A DNA stretch of 64,000 bases from Paraburkholderia sp. PREW-6R (GTDB lineage Bacteria > Pseudomonadota > Gammaproteobacteria > Burkholderiales > Burkholderiaceae), in the NCBI RefSeq assembly GCF_039621805.1, contig NZ_CP155074.1:1550001-1614000 (forward strand), in the 5' to 3' direction. Position numbers and translations under genes: made by a program. Every line of letters starts with the position of its first letter. Position 1 is the first letter of the stretch. The notes beneath the pieces are model-generated. The model was not told the DNA's origin. It made no database searches and was given only the letters and a program-made list of their open reading frames with translations. Positions 34,066-42,551 of the stretch are shown here, piece after piece.

Positions 34066-34833
34066 CTAGCCTCGCCCGACGAACGGCATCTTGCTAGCCA
34101 TGATCGTCATGAACTGCACGTTTGCCGACAACGGCAGCCCGGCCATATGCAGCACGGCGTCCGCCACGTGCTCGACGTCCATCAGCGGTTCGATAGCGGT
34201 CTCGCCGTTGGCCTGCGCAACGCCTCGCGCCATGCGTGCGGCCATCTCGGTCGCCGCATTGCCGATATCGATCTGCCCGCAGACGATGTCGTATTTGCGT
34301 CCATCGAGCGAAACGGCTTTGGTCAGGCCGGTAATCGCGTGCTTGGTGGCCGTGTAGGCGATGCTGTTCGGCCGCGGCGCGTGCGCCGAGATCGAACCGT
34401 TGTTGATGATGCGGCCGCCTGGGGGCGTTTGCGCTTTCATCAGACCGAATGCCGCCCGCGTGCATAGAAAGACGCCGGTGAGATTGGTGTCGACCACTGC
34501 ACGCCACTCGTCGATGTCGAGTTCGTCGATGTCGACCGGCGAGCCGTTGCGGCCCGCGTTGTTGAACAGCACATCCAGCCGGCCAAAGCGCTCGCGGATC
34601 GTGTCGAATAATCGGGCGACGCCGGCGGCGTCGGTGACGTCGCACGCAACGGCGAGCGCGTCGCCGCCAAGATGCTGCGCTTCCTGCACGACTGCATCGA
34701 GTTGCGCCTCACGGCGTCCGGCCAGCACGACGCTATAGCCATGCTCCAGCATCTTGAGCGCACACGCCCGACCGATGCCGCTGCCCGCGCCCGTCACTAG
34801 CGCCACTTTTTTCCTGGTTCCTGTTTCTGCCAC
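34066..34833 (-). CDS. Short-chain dehydrogenase/reductase
   Basis: This is a 255-aa SDR-family NAD(P)-dependent oxidoreductase. It has the nucleotide motif TGAGSGIG near residue 12, NNAG near residue 90, and the catalytic Ser (NNGSISAHAP) with YTATK around residue 157. The form and length match classical SDRs; the substrate cannot be told. The start is GTG at 34833 because GGGAG lies about 8 nt upstream, giving a normal N-terminus. A 9-bp tandem repeat lies about 110 bp upstream. Confidence 0.9.
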   Translation of the reverse strand: MAETGTRKKVALVTGAGSGIGRACALKMLEHGYSVVLAGRREAQLDAVVQEAQHLGGDALAVACDVTDAAGVARLFDTIRERFGRLDVLFNNAGRNGSPVDIDELDIDEWRAVVDTNLTGVFLCTRAAFGLMKAQTPPGGRIINNGSISAHAPRPNSIAYTATKHAITGLTKAVSLDGRKYDIVCGQIDIGNAATEMAARMARGVAQANGETAIEPLMDVEHVADAVLHMAGLPLSANVQFMTIMASKMPFVGRG

Positions 34834-34939
34834 AGCGCGTCTCCCTGTTTTGCGTTGAGCCACCGACTGGCCCAGTGGTTCTCACACCATACAACAGCAG
34901 CCCACTCGCGACAAAGTGCGAAGCGCGCTGGCGGACAGC

Positions 34940-35011
34940 GCGCTCATTGCGCTCATAACGCTCATAACGCTCATGGCGCTCATGGCGCTCATGGCGCTCA
35001 TGGCGCTCGTG
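34940..35011. repeat. 9-bp tandem repeat between SDR and polysaccharide deacetylase genes
   Basis: Eight consecutive 9-bp units follow GCGCTCATG with few changes (first unit ends ATT, units 2-4 carry A changes, the last reads GTG). The unit length keeps reading frames. In the plus direction the repeat lies in an open frame that continues in phase into the deacetylase gene and would encode a hydrophobic stretch. It sits in the divergent promoter region. Confidence 0.92.
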
Positions 35012-35116
35012 GCTCGCTGCGCCAGCGGGCGTCGAGCCGCGCATCAATGGTATCGTTCGCAGTTGCGCGTCGTGCGCATGAACAACGCCTTCCCAGGACG
35101 GAGGAAGGAAGACAGG

Positions 35117-35986
35117 ATGCAACGCTTGATAAACGACCTTTCCACACCGCCCCAACGCGTGACGGCGGATTCGCCCCGCCGCTGGCCGCACACCGGTTAT
35201 CCGGCGATGCTGACCGGCACCGCCGCGTGGCACGCGATCGTGCTGGCGAGCTGGCTGTGCGTGCCCAGCGCGTGGCCGTGGTGGCTTGCCGCGATCTTCG
35301 CGAACCACGCCATTTTCACGGTCGCGGGACTGCTGCCACGCACGACACTGCTCGGTCCGAACTGGACACGCCTGCCGGCCCACCCGCGCAATGCCGACGC
35401 GATCGCACTGACTATCGACGACGGTCCCGATCCAGCCGTTACGCCACAACTACTCGATCTGCTCGACGCATTCCAGGTGCGCGCCACGTTTTTCTGCATC
35501 GGCGAGAAAGTGCAGCGCCATCCAGAACTTGCACGCGAGATCGTCAAACGTGGACACGCGCTGGAGAACCACTCTCAGATCCATGTCCACACATTTTCGG
35601 TGACACTGCCGGGCGCGCTCGCGCGTGAGATCGACACCGCGCAACGCACGCTCGAAGACATAAGCGGCGAGCGGCCCCTGTTCTTCCGCGCGCCCGCAGG
35701 ACTGCGCAACCTCTTTCTCGAACCCGTGCTGCGCAGACTGGACCTGCGACTCGCCGCCTGGACCCGGCGCGGCTACGACACTCGTGAACGCGATCCCCAT
35801 GTTGTGACAAAGCGTCTGCTCGACGGCCTCGCGCCACGCGATATCCTGCTGCTGCACGACGGCAATGCCGCGCGTACCGTCGAAGGCAAGCCGCTGATTC
35901 TTGCAGTCCTGCCACGCGTAATCGATGCCGCCCGGCGCCGGCACTTGCGCTTTGTCACGCTGCGCGACGCGCGCGCCGACGAATGA
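35117..35986 (+). CDS. Polysaccharide deacetylase (NodB/CE4) with N-terminal membrane helices
   Basis: This is a 289-aa CE4-family esterase likely acting on an N- or O-acetylated glycan at the cell surface. Two membrane helices (about residues 33-52 and 54-75) precede a NodB domain with the catalytic/metal motif TIDDGPDP (near residue 100), the metal histidine pair HSQIH (about residue 154) and a late LLHDG motif. The ATG at 35117 has a very strong ribosome site (GGAGGAAGGAAG). The frame is open upstream to 34916 through the 9-bp repeat, but the ribosome site argues for 35117. Confidence 0.88.
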   Translation: MQRLINDLSTPPQRVTADSPRRWPHTGYPAMLTGTAAWHAIVLASWLCVPSAWPWWLAAIFANHAIFTVAGLLPRTTLLGPNWTRLPAHPRNADAIALTIDDGPDPAVTPQLLDLLDAFQVRATFFCIGEKVQRHPELAREIVKRGHALENHSQIHVHTFSVTLPGALAREIDTAQRTLEDISGERPLFFRAPAGLRNLFLEPVLRRLDLRLAAWTRRGYDTRERDPHVVTKRLLDGLAPRDILLLHDGNAARTVEGKPLILAVLPRVIDAARRRHLRFVTLRDARADE

Positions 35987-36022
35987 CGGGCTAGTGCAGC
36001 CGCCGCGCTCACGTCTGTCTGC

Positions 36023-37435
36023 CTAGATGCGGAAGTCTGCGGCCATGTCTTCGTCCGTGCGCGCTTCCAGTTGGCCGCTTCGGCAGGCCTTCAGGAACAC
36101 GTCATAGTCGCGCTCCACCTGGTCGGCATACGTCGTGGCGTAACCGGTCAGCGCTTCCGCGAACTGATCGCCACGACCGATATATGCGCTGACTTCGATC
36201 GCCTGGCCGCTCGCTTTAGCATGCGCGCGCGCCATGATCCAGCCGCATAGCCGGGCATAGCCTTCCAGCAGATCGACGTCGAATAGTTCGATATTCGCCG
36301 ACAGCTTCATATCGCGTAACTGGCGGAAGTAAAAATGGCGCCCCTGCGGCCCCGTTGCCCAGCCGAGAAAAATATCGCTCGCGGCCTGCAACACGCGCTG
36401 ACCTTGCACCACCCGTTCGCCTTGATGTTCGACGCCGAGCGATTTGTAGTACCTCGCAATCACGGACTGCCGCGCTTCCTTGAGTTGCAGAAAGAGCGGT
36501 TTGCCCATGTGATCGACACTCAGCACCACCATGCAACGCGTGCCCACACTACCCACTCCTACCACCTTGAACACGAGATCGTGCACGGTGAAATGGCTGA
36601 GCAATTCGCGCCGGTCAGGTGACAACGTTTGCAGATATTCGGCCTGCATACGTTCGAACGTCGTGCGCCAGTTGGCAGACCGGTAGATCTCCGTCTCTTC
36701 GGGGGTGAACAGCGTGTTCGAGCCGAGCACGTGAAAAAGCGCCGGCGGCGCGTCGCGGATCGTCCAGTGCGCGCCGTCGCGTTCGGCCATTTTCTCCAGC
36801 AGGCTTTCGTGCGTACGGCTCGCGGCCTTTTCCATACCTCGCCGCACCGCGCGGCGCCGCTCGGGCGTGAGTGCCGTGTCAGCCATGCGGTCGAACGTGA
36901 TGCGGTCGTACCAGAGTTCGAGCGCGCTGCATTGCGCGTACTGGTGCATCCGGTCGCGGTACTGGTTGACGGCGGTCATGACCAGATGCTCGGCTGTGCC
37001 ACGGCTCAGGCGCATGTGCCGCGCGGCCACGACCAGACTCGCGGTCAGCCGCTTCAGGTCCCATTCGAATGGACCTACTGCCACTTCATCGAAATCGTTC
37101 AGGTCGAATACGAGTTGACGCTCCGGTGTTGCGAAGCCGCCGAAGTTCATCAGATGGCCGTCGCCGCAAATCGGCATGGCGAGGCCGGAATCGTGAACCC
37201 TGCTCAGGTCGTGCGCCTGAATAATGGCCGTACCGCGAAAGAATGTGAACGGCGACGCCGCCATGCGCCCATAACGCAGCGGCACGAGGTTCTGCACGCG
37301 ACCCTCGCTGCTTTGCCTGAGTAATTCGACCGGATCGCGGTACAGGTCACCAACGAGGCGATGACTCGACCGTTTCGAGCGCTCACGGGCAGCACGGCCA
37401 CGGGCTTCACGTTCTGCGATGGTGCTCGTTTTCAT
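36023..37435 (-). CDS. DUF2252 family protein
   Basis: This 470-aa protein belongs to DUF2252, a kinase-like-fold family of unknown function often found in actinobacteria and Burkholderia. Recognisable segments are FTFFRGTAIIQAHDL, ICGDGHLMNFGGFATPE and VFDLNDFDEVAVGPFEWDLKRL, where the GDxHxxN and DxND pattern resembles the catalytic and metal residues of aminoglycoside-phosphotransferase-like folds, plus FLQLKEARQS. The ATG at 37435 has GGAG 6 nt upstream. It ends 36 bp from the stop of the convergent deacetylase gene. Kinase activity has not been shown. Confidence 0.88.
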   Translation of the reverse strand: MKTSTIAEREARGRAARERSKRSSHRLVGDLYRDPVELLRQSSEGRVQNLVPLRYGRMAASPFTFFRGTAIIQAHDLSRVHDSGLAMPICGDGHLMNFGGFATPERQLVFDLNDFDEVAVGPFEWDLKRLTASLVVAARHMRLSRGTAEHLVMTAVNQYRDRMHQYAQCSALELWYDRITFDRMADTALTPERRRAVRRGMEKAASRTHESLLEKMAERDGAHWTIRDAPPALFHVLGSNTLFTPEETEIYRSANWRTTFERMQAEYLQTLSPDRRELLSHFTVHDLVFKVVGVGSVGTRCMVVLSVDHMGKPLFLQLKEARQSVIARYYKSLGVEHQGERVVQGQRVLQAASDIFLGWATGPQGRHFYFRQLRDMKLSANIELFDVDLLEGYARLCGWIMARAHAKASGQAIEVSAYIGRGDQFAEALTGYATTYADQVERDYDVFLKACRSGQLEARTDEDMAADFRI

Positions 37436-37941
37436 AACCGTCTCCACGTTCGCATGCTGCCTCTCAGGTTGGATGACTGGCGTGGTTCACTGGATTATTC
37501 GCGTTGGGCAAACGGCATTCAGCCAGTGCCATTACCGCTGGACGTCCAGCACCGTTTTAAACCTTGCTGCGACCACGCTTTGGGTCAGCGTTTCGCAGCG
37601 GCGGCGGGTCGTCAGAAAGCGGTTTGCCATGCTAGCAGACGGATCAGTACAAATGGTGTTGCATCAGTTTTGCGTTTTATTGATGACGACACGCGTGAAC
37701 ATCGCCACCCGAACACGCCTGGAAAAGCCCACAAGAGCCAAATCCGGACAAAACTACCGATCTCGCGGCGGAAAAACTAACCGAATGGTGAATTTTTTCT
37801 CTTTTGTCGCGCGCGGCTCTTCAGCAAGCGGGTTTTGCGCCGTTTACCTGTTCATAGAAAACTTTTGTGCTGCATGCAGAACACGCGAGACAGGCGTCGT
37901 TATGCCTACCGATGCGGCGCGCAAGACGAAACGGAGAGAGT
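37436..37941. other. Divergent intergenic region upstream of motA, about 500 bp
   Basis: The region holds promoters for DUF2252 (minus) and motA (plus). It drops in GC towards motA (about 37650-37870). No FlhDC or sigma-28 site was recognised with confidence, and no small gene is supported. The motA ribosome site is at about 37932-37939. Confidence 0.45.
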
Positions 37942-38811
37942 ATGTTTGTCGCAATCGGCTGGGTTGTGGTCATCGCGTCTGTGATTGGCAGTTTCGTCGG
38001 CGTGGGCGGGCATTTGCCCGCGCTTGTGCAACCGTTCGAACTGCTGTGCATTTTCGGCGCGGCCATTGGCGCGTTCGTCGTGAGCAATCCGACTTCGACG
38101 CTGAAGAAAACCCTCAAGGCGCTTCCGACGTGCTTCAAGGGCGGCGGCTACACGAAAGAGAAGTATCTGGAACTCATCGCGCTGCTCTATGAACTGCTTC
38201 AGAAAGCGCGTAAGGAAGGCATGATGTCGCTTGAAGCCGACGTCTCCGCGCCGGAAGAAAGCGTGATTTTCCAGAAGTACTCGCACGTGCTGAAGGACCA
38301 TCATCTGCTCGACTTCATTGTCGACTATCTGCGCATGATGTCCGGCGGCAACGTGAACGTGCTCGAGGTTCAGGACCTGATGGACGAGGAACTGGCCACG
38401 CATCACGCCGAATCGTCGGTGGCGGCGAACGCGATCCAGAAGATGGCCGACGGCTTGCCCGCTTTCGGGATCGTCGCGGCCGTAATGGGCGTGGTGCATA
38501 CGATGGGTTCGGTCGGCGCGCCGCCCGCCGTGCTCGGCGAAATGATCGCCGGCGCACTGGTGGGCACGTTCCTGGGCATTCTGCTCGCGTATGGCTTTAT
38601 CGGCCCCGTCGCCGATCTGCTCAATGCAAAGGGTCGAGCTGAAGCCAAGCCCTATCAGTGCGTGAAGGCCGTGCTGCTCGCATCGCTGTCGGGCTACGCG
38701 CCGCCGATCGCTGTCGAATTCGGCCGCAAGGTGCTGTTCACCGCGGATCGTCCGAGCTTCCAGGAGCTGGACGACGCCGTGCGCGCCACCAAGATGCCGA
38801 AGTCGGCCTGA
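37942..38811 (+). CDS. motA: Flagellar motor stator protein MotA
   Basis: This is a 289-aa proton-channel stator subunit with four membrane helices. It begins MFVAIGWVVVIASVIGSFVGVGG, carries the large cytoplasmic loop with charged residues that contact FliG (KARKEGMMSLEADV), and TM3-TM4 with VMGVVHTMGS and the conserved P-rich end (ALVGTFLGILLAYGFIGPVA). The ATG at 37942 has GGAGAG upstream. motB follows after 11 bp. The che/flh genes that often adjoin motAB in Burkholderia are not present here. Confidence 0.95.
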   Translation: MFVAIGWVVVIASVIGSFVGVGGHLPALVQPFELLCIFGAAIGAFVVSNPTSTLKKTLKALPTCFKGGGYTKEKYLELIALLYELLQKARKEGMMSLEADVSAPEESVIFQKYSHVLKDHHLLDFIVDYLRMMSGGNVNVLEVQDLMDEELATHHAESSVAANAIQKMADGLPAFGIVAAVMGVVHTMGSVGAPPAVLGEMIAGALVGTFLGILLAYGFIGPVADLLNAKGRAEAKPYQCVKAVLLASLSGYAPPIAVEFGRKVLFTADRPSFQELDDAVRATKMPKSA

Positions 38812-38822
38812 CGGAGGGCACA

Positions 38823-39812
38823 ATGGCCGAGAGAAGATCGCGCGGATCGCAGGAAGTGGAGACGCCCGCACCAGTGATCGTGCGCCGCTCGAAAAAGGGC
38901 GGCGATCACGATGGCCATCACGGCGGCGCCTGGAAGATCGCGTATGCCGACTTCGTCACCGCGATGATGGCGTTTTTCCTGCTCATGTGGCTGCTGGGCT
39001 CCACGTCGAAATACGACAAGCAGGGCATCGAGGATTATTTCAACACCCCGCTGTCGAGCCTGCTCGGCGGCAACGAAGGCACCGCGGCCGCGCGGCCGAG
39101 CGTGGTGCAAGGCGGCGGCCGCGACATTTCGGACACACGTCCCGGCGACGGCAAGAAGAGCCAGGTGCAACCAGCGCCGCCTACTCCGGCGCAGCCCACG
39201 ATTACGCCGTCGGACATGGGCAAACTGCAACAACTGAAGGCAAAGCTCACCGCGCTGATCGAACAGAATCCCGCACTCAAGGCGTTCAAGGACCAGATCC
39301 GGATTTCGATCACGAACGAAGGCTTGCGCATCGAGGTCGTCGATTCGCAGAATCGCCCGATGTTCCCGTCGGGCAGTTCGAAGTTGCAGCCCTATGCGGT
39401 CACGATCCTCACGCAGATCGGCGCGGCGCTCAACGACGTGGAGAACCGCGTGTCGATTGCCGGGCATACGGACGCAGTGCCGTTCACCGCCGGCCCGGAA
39501 GGTTACTCGAACTGGGAATTGTCGTCGGAACGCGCGAACGCCGCGCGCCGTGCACTCGTGTCGGGCGGCATGCATGCGGAAAAGGTGTTGCAGGTGCGAG
39601 GTCTGGCCGACGTGTTGCCGCTGAACAGCAATGTCGTCGACGAACCGACGAATCGGCGGATCAGCATTCTGGTGCTGAACAAGGCCGCGGAACAGGCCTT
39701 TTTCCACGACGGCGGCCGGACCGCGATCGATGAAAATTCGCCTGCCAGCGCCGCGATTCCTGCGGCGGTCAGCCGCCTGCAACCGGTCGCCGGCTCGCAC
39801 AGCCAGCCTTAA
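38823..39812 (+). CDS. motB: Flagellar motor protein MotB
   Basis: This 329-aa partner of MotA anchors the stator to peptidoglycan. A basic cytoplasmic start (RRSKKGGDHDGHHGG) precedes the single helix AYADFVTAMMAFFLLMWLL, where the aspartate is the essential proton-binding residue, then a periplasmic plug/linker and an OmpA-like domain (ISIAGHTDAVPF, SSERANAARRAL, NRRISILVLN). Length and order are standard. The ATG at 38823 was chosen because the longer frame overlaps motA. Confidence 0.95.
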   Translation: MAERRSRGSQEVETPAPVIVRRSKKGGDHDGHHGGAWKIAYADFVTAMMAFFLLMWLLGSTSKYDKQGIEDYFNTPLSSLLGGNEGTAAARPSVVQGGGRDISDTRPGDGKKSQVQPAPPTPAQPTITPSDMGKLQQLKAKLTALIEQNPALKAFKDQIRISITNEGLRIEVVDSQNRPMFPSGSSKLQPYAVTILTQIGAALNDVENRVSIAGHTDAVPFTAGPEGYSNWELSSERANAARRALVSGGMHAEKVLQVRGLADVLPLNSNVVDEPTNRRISILVLNKAAEQAFFHDGGRTAIDENSPASAAIPAAVSRLQPVAGSHSQP

Positions 39813-39908
39813 CCCTCTCGCCCTGGCGCAGAGGCCGCCCCACGGAAGCGGCCGACGATTTCATCCACCCGACTGCAAAGCCAGGCGGGTCTGGTTAGAA
39901 TCGTCGGC

Positions 39909-40589
39909 ATGCGCCCTCCTCACCCGCCGCAGCCAAAGCCTGAGCTTCCGCTACCGACGCCAGGCGTTCCCTCCGTCACGCTGGCCGCGATCATCGCCGT
40001 CATCGCGTGGATCGCGATCGTCGCGCAAACCGATCTGACAATCGACCGTACCCTGGCTCGCGGGCTGACCGTGTTCGACGGCTTGGCTCGCATGAGCAGT
40101 TACTTGACCAATCTCACGGTGCTCGCCTGCGCGGTTTGCTTCACCTGCGTGGCATTGCGCGGACGCGCGCCGATCGTGCGTTTTTTCCGGCAGCCGACGG
40201 TGGTTACCGCGGTCGTCGTGTACATGGTATTCGTGGGACTCGCGTATAACCTGCTGCTGCGCGGATTATGGACGCCCACCGCATTCCGGCTGCTGCTCAA
40301 CGAATCGCTGCACAGCGTGCTGCCCATGCTCGCCGCGCTGTACTGGGTGCTGTTCGTGCCGCGCTTTCATCTGCGCATTCGGCACTGTCTGCTGTGGCTG
40401 ATCTATCCGGTCGCTTACCTCGTCGTCACGTTCTGGCGCGGCAGTCTGTCCGACTTCTACCCGTACCCTTTCATCGACGTGGACATGCTGGGTCTGCGCC
40501 ACGTGATCGTCAACGCCGCGTTGCTGTTCGGCGGCTTCCTGATGTTGCTGGCTGTCTTCGTGGGAATCAATCACCGTCGCCGCAACTAG
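39909..40589 (+). CDS. Pr6Pr family integral membrane protein
   Basis: This is a 226-aa polytopic membrane protein with about six helices, resembling the Pr6Pr / FAR-17a-AIG1-like family. A proline-rich cytoplasmic N-terminus of about 22 residues is followed by helices and characteristic segments such as YLTNLTVLACAVCF, NESLHSVLPMLAALYWVLF and FYPYPFIDVD. The function of bacterial members is unknown; eukaryotic relatives include lipid hydrolases, and the conserved Asn/Thr and His could support that, but this is weak. It stands alone downstream of motB. Confidence 0.8.
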   Translation: MRPPHPPQPKPELPLPTPGVPSVTLAAIIAVIAWIAIVAQTDLTIDRTLARGLTVFDGLARMSSYLTNLTVLACAVCFTCVALRGRAPIVRFFRQPTVVTAVVVYMVFVGLAYNLLLRGLWTPTAFRLLLNESLHSVLPMLAALYWVLFVPRFHLRIRHCLLWLIYPVAYLVVTFWRGSLSDFYPYPFIDVDMLGLRHVIVNAALLFGGFLMLLAVFVGINHRRRN

Positions 40590-40762
40590 ACGACCACTTC
40601 CGATGCTGTTCGGCATGACTCGCTCGGGCGCGCTTCTTGCGCTCTTTGCCTAGGCCTGTTTGGCAGACGTAAGCTGCCCCGACGGGCAGCGTGCGCGACC
40701 CCCGGTGTGACGAAAGCGATCGCCACTACGTCACACGTAAATATGACAACAGGAGCAAGCAT

Positions 40763-41038
40763 ATGGACACCAACTCAGCAGAAGGCGCAGTCAAGGAAGT
40801 GACCGGCAAGGTACAAGGCGCGGTAGGCGACGTGCTCGGCGACACCGGTACCCAAATGGCCGGCAAGGCCAAGGAATTGAGCGGCAAGGCTCAGCAGCTC
40901 GCGGCCAACACGACGAATCTCGTACGCGACACGACGGCTGAAAGCCCGTTCGCCACGATCGCAGTGGTCGCCCTTGCCGGTTTCGTTGCAGGCGCGCTGT
41001 GGTCGCGCGGCGGATCGGATCGCGACTATCGCCGTTAA
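40763..41038 (+). CDS. CsbD/DUF883-like small stress protein
   Basis: This 91-aa protein has a CsbD-like N-terminal part (NSAEGAVKEVTGKVQGAVGD) with amphipathic repeats and a C-terminal glycine-rich membrane anchor (SPFATIAVVALAGFVAGAL), reminiscent of ElaB/YqjD (DUF883). Such proteins are induced in stress or stationary phase; their biochemical role is unknown. The ATG at 40763 has AGGAG upstream. A small GC hairpin (GCTGCCC/GGGCAGC, 40673-40690) lies in the leader region and a larger one (41056-41101) follows the gene. Confidence 0.85.
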   Translation: MDTNSAEGAVKEVTGKVQGAVGDVLGDTGTQMAGKAKELSGKAQQLAANTTNLVRDTTAESPFATIAVVALAGFVAGALWSRGGSDRDYRR

Positions 41039-41055
41039 GCATTGGCTTTAAAAAC

Positions 41056-41101
41056 CGCTGCCCACCGGGCGTTTCATGACAAGCGAACGTCCCGGGCAGC
41101 G
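41056..41101. terminator. Hairpin between CsbD-like gene and exonuclease III gene
   Basis: The outer arms CGCTGCCC and GGGCAGCG enclose a 30-nt interior that can pair further (CGGGCGTT with AACGTCCCG). A T-rich stretch follows on the plus side. It lies between two convergent genes. Confidence 0.65.
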
Positions 41102-41152
41102 ATGTTTATTTCAATCTGCGCACCGATCAGACTGGTTCAACCGTTCGCTACG

Positions 41153-41962
41153 CTAACTGCTCTTCTTGCGGCGTGATGCACCCATTTCCAGCTCGATCCA
41201 CGTCGGCGCATGATCGCTCGCGTGCGGTTCGCCGCGCACCCAACGATCGACGCCCGCATCGCGCAACCGCGGCGCCAGGTCCGCGCTCAGCAGCAGATGG
41301 TCGATACGTAAGCCCGAATTCGTTTCCCAGTGCCGGCGAAAGTAATCCCAGAACGTATAAATGCGCTCGTCGCCGAAATGAGTACGCAGCGAATCGGTCC
41401 AGCCCTGCGCGAGCAGACGCTGATAGCGCTCGCGAGTTTCGGGTTGCAGCAACGCGTCCTTTAGCCAGGACCGCGTGTTGTAGATATCCTCGTCGGTCGG
41501 TATCACATTGAAGTCGCCTGCGATGACCACCGGATGTCCGCTTTTGAAAAGCTTCGCGGCATGCGCGATGAAATGGTCGAACCATTCGAGCTTGTAGTCG
41601 AACTTGGGGCCCGGCTGCGGGTTGCCGTTAGGCAGATACAGGCAACACACCAGCACGCCGCCTACCGCGGCCTCCAGATAACGGCTTTGCGTATCCTTTT
41701 CGAAACCGGGCAGTCCACGGCGGCTCTCGAGCGGCGGCTCGCCCTTTGACAGAATCGCCACGCCGTTCCACGCGCTTTGTCCCTGCCAGATCGCGCCGTA
41801 ACCTGCTTCGCGAAGTGCGTCGACGGGAAACGCGCTGTCTACCGCCTTCAGTTCCTGCAGGCAGACAATGTCCGGCGACTCACGTTCGAGCCATTGCAAC
41901 AGCGCATTCAAACGCGATTTAATGCCGTTGATATTGAAAGTGGCAATGCGAAGCCTGGACAC
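41153..41962 (-). CDS. xth: Exodeoxyribonuclease III (AP endonuclease)
   Basis: This 269-aa enzyme of the exonuclease III family repairs abasic sites and trims 3' ends. Motifs are RIATFNINGIKSR, the metal-binding glutamate in IVCLQELKA, YLPNGNPQPGPKFDYKLEW, the DFN motif in VIAGDFNVIP, RIDHLLLS and the catalytic SDHAPTWIELE at the end. The start is GTG at 41962, with AAGGAGG 7 nt upstream. A small unknown gene lies 24 bp upstream on the same strand. Confidence 0.94.
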   Translation of the reverse strand: MSRLRIATFNINGIKSRLNALLQWLERESPDIVCLQELKAVDSAFPVDALREAGYGAIWQGQSAWNGVAILSKGEPPLESRRGLPGFEKDTQSRYLEAAVGGVLVCCLYLPNGNPQPGPKFDYKLEWFDHFIAHAAKLFKSGHPVVIAGDFNVIPTDEDIYNTRSWLKDALLQPETRERYQRLLAQGWTDSLRTHFGDERIYTFWDYFRRHWETNSGLRIDHLLLSADLAPRLRDAGVDRWVRGEPHASDHAPTWIELEMGASRRKKSS

Positions 41963-41986
41963 TGAAAATCCTCCTTGCAAAGCAGT

Positions 41987-42205
41987 TCATTTCAATGCCT
42001 CGTCGCACCACTCTACTGCCCAGGAGCGTGCGCATGAGATGGCATCAGCCTCGTTTGGAAAGGAGTCGATGTCGCCCGAATCATGTGACTGCACATGTTC
42101 GTGTTTGCGCGGAATGCGAGTAATTCTGGCCCTCGCGTAATAGACGCCTTCGTCCGCGTGACGTGCGCGGCAATCGATATGAAAGTGCCTGTAATCGAAC
42201 TGCAT
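41987..42205 (-). CDS. Small unknown protein upstream of exonuclease III
   Basis: This is a 72-aa protein (MQFDYRHFHIDCRARH...), histidine-rich near the start and acidic towards the end, without signal or membrane segment. The ATG at 42205 has a strong AAGGAG about 6 nt upstream. Proteins of this shape are common in Burkholderia, but no function is known to me. It probably shares a transcript with xth. Confidence 0.72.
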   Translation of the reverse strand: MQFDYRHFHIDCRARHADEGVYYARARITRIPRKHEHVQSHDSGDIDSFPNEADAISCARSWAVEWCDEALK

Positions 42206-42551
42206 TGGCTCTCCTTCTAGATGCGCCGCTTGAACGAACCGGCGCCGCCATGAGGTCGCCACGACTCAACATGGCAGCAACATGGCTGACGGCTGTCCGT
42301 AGCATGACCTATTCCTGGCAAACGCTAGTTTCGCTCGCAATGTGGATATTAACCGACGTACAGTAGTCGAATTGTTCAACGCCGGTTCCGATGCTTCTGC
42401 ACGCCTCGCGCTGTGCAGCGTGCTTGATTGAATTAACGTTGCGCGTGCAACGGCATTGAAATTGCTGCAACGCTTACTTATGGCGCGACGCTTCGGATGC
42501 CGACGCATCGCAACGCCTGCATTGACCTTTCAATGGAGTCAACCGAACGTC
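42206..42551. other. Divergent intergenic region upstream of paoA
   Basis: These 346 bp separate the small gene at 42205 (minus) from paoA (plus) and contain their promoters. GC is lower between 42300 and 42480. The paoA frame is open back to 42456, but no ribosome site supports an earlier start. No convincing operator was seen. Confidence 0.45.
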
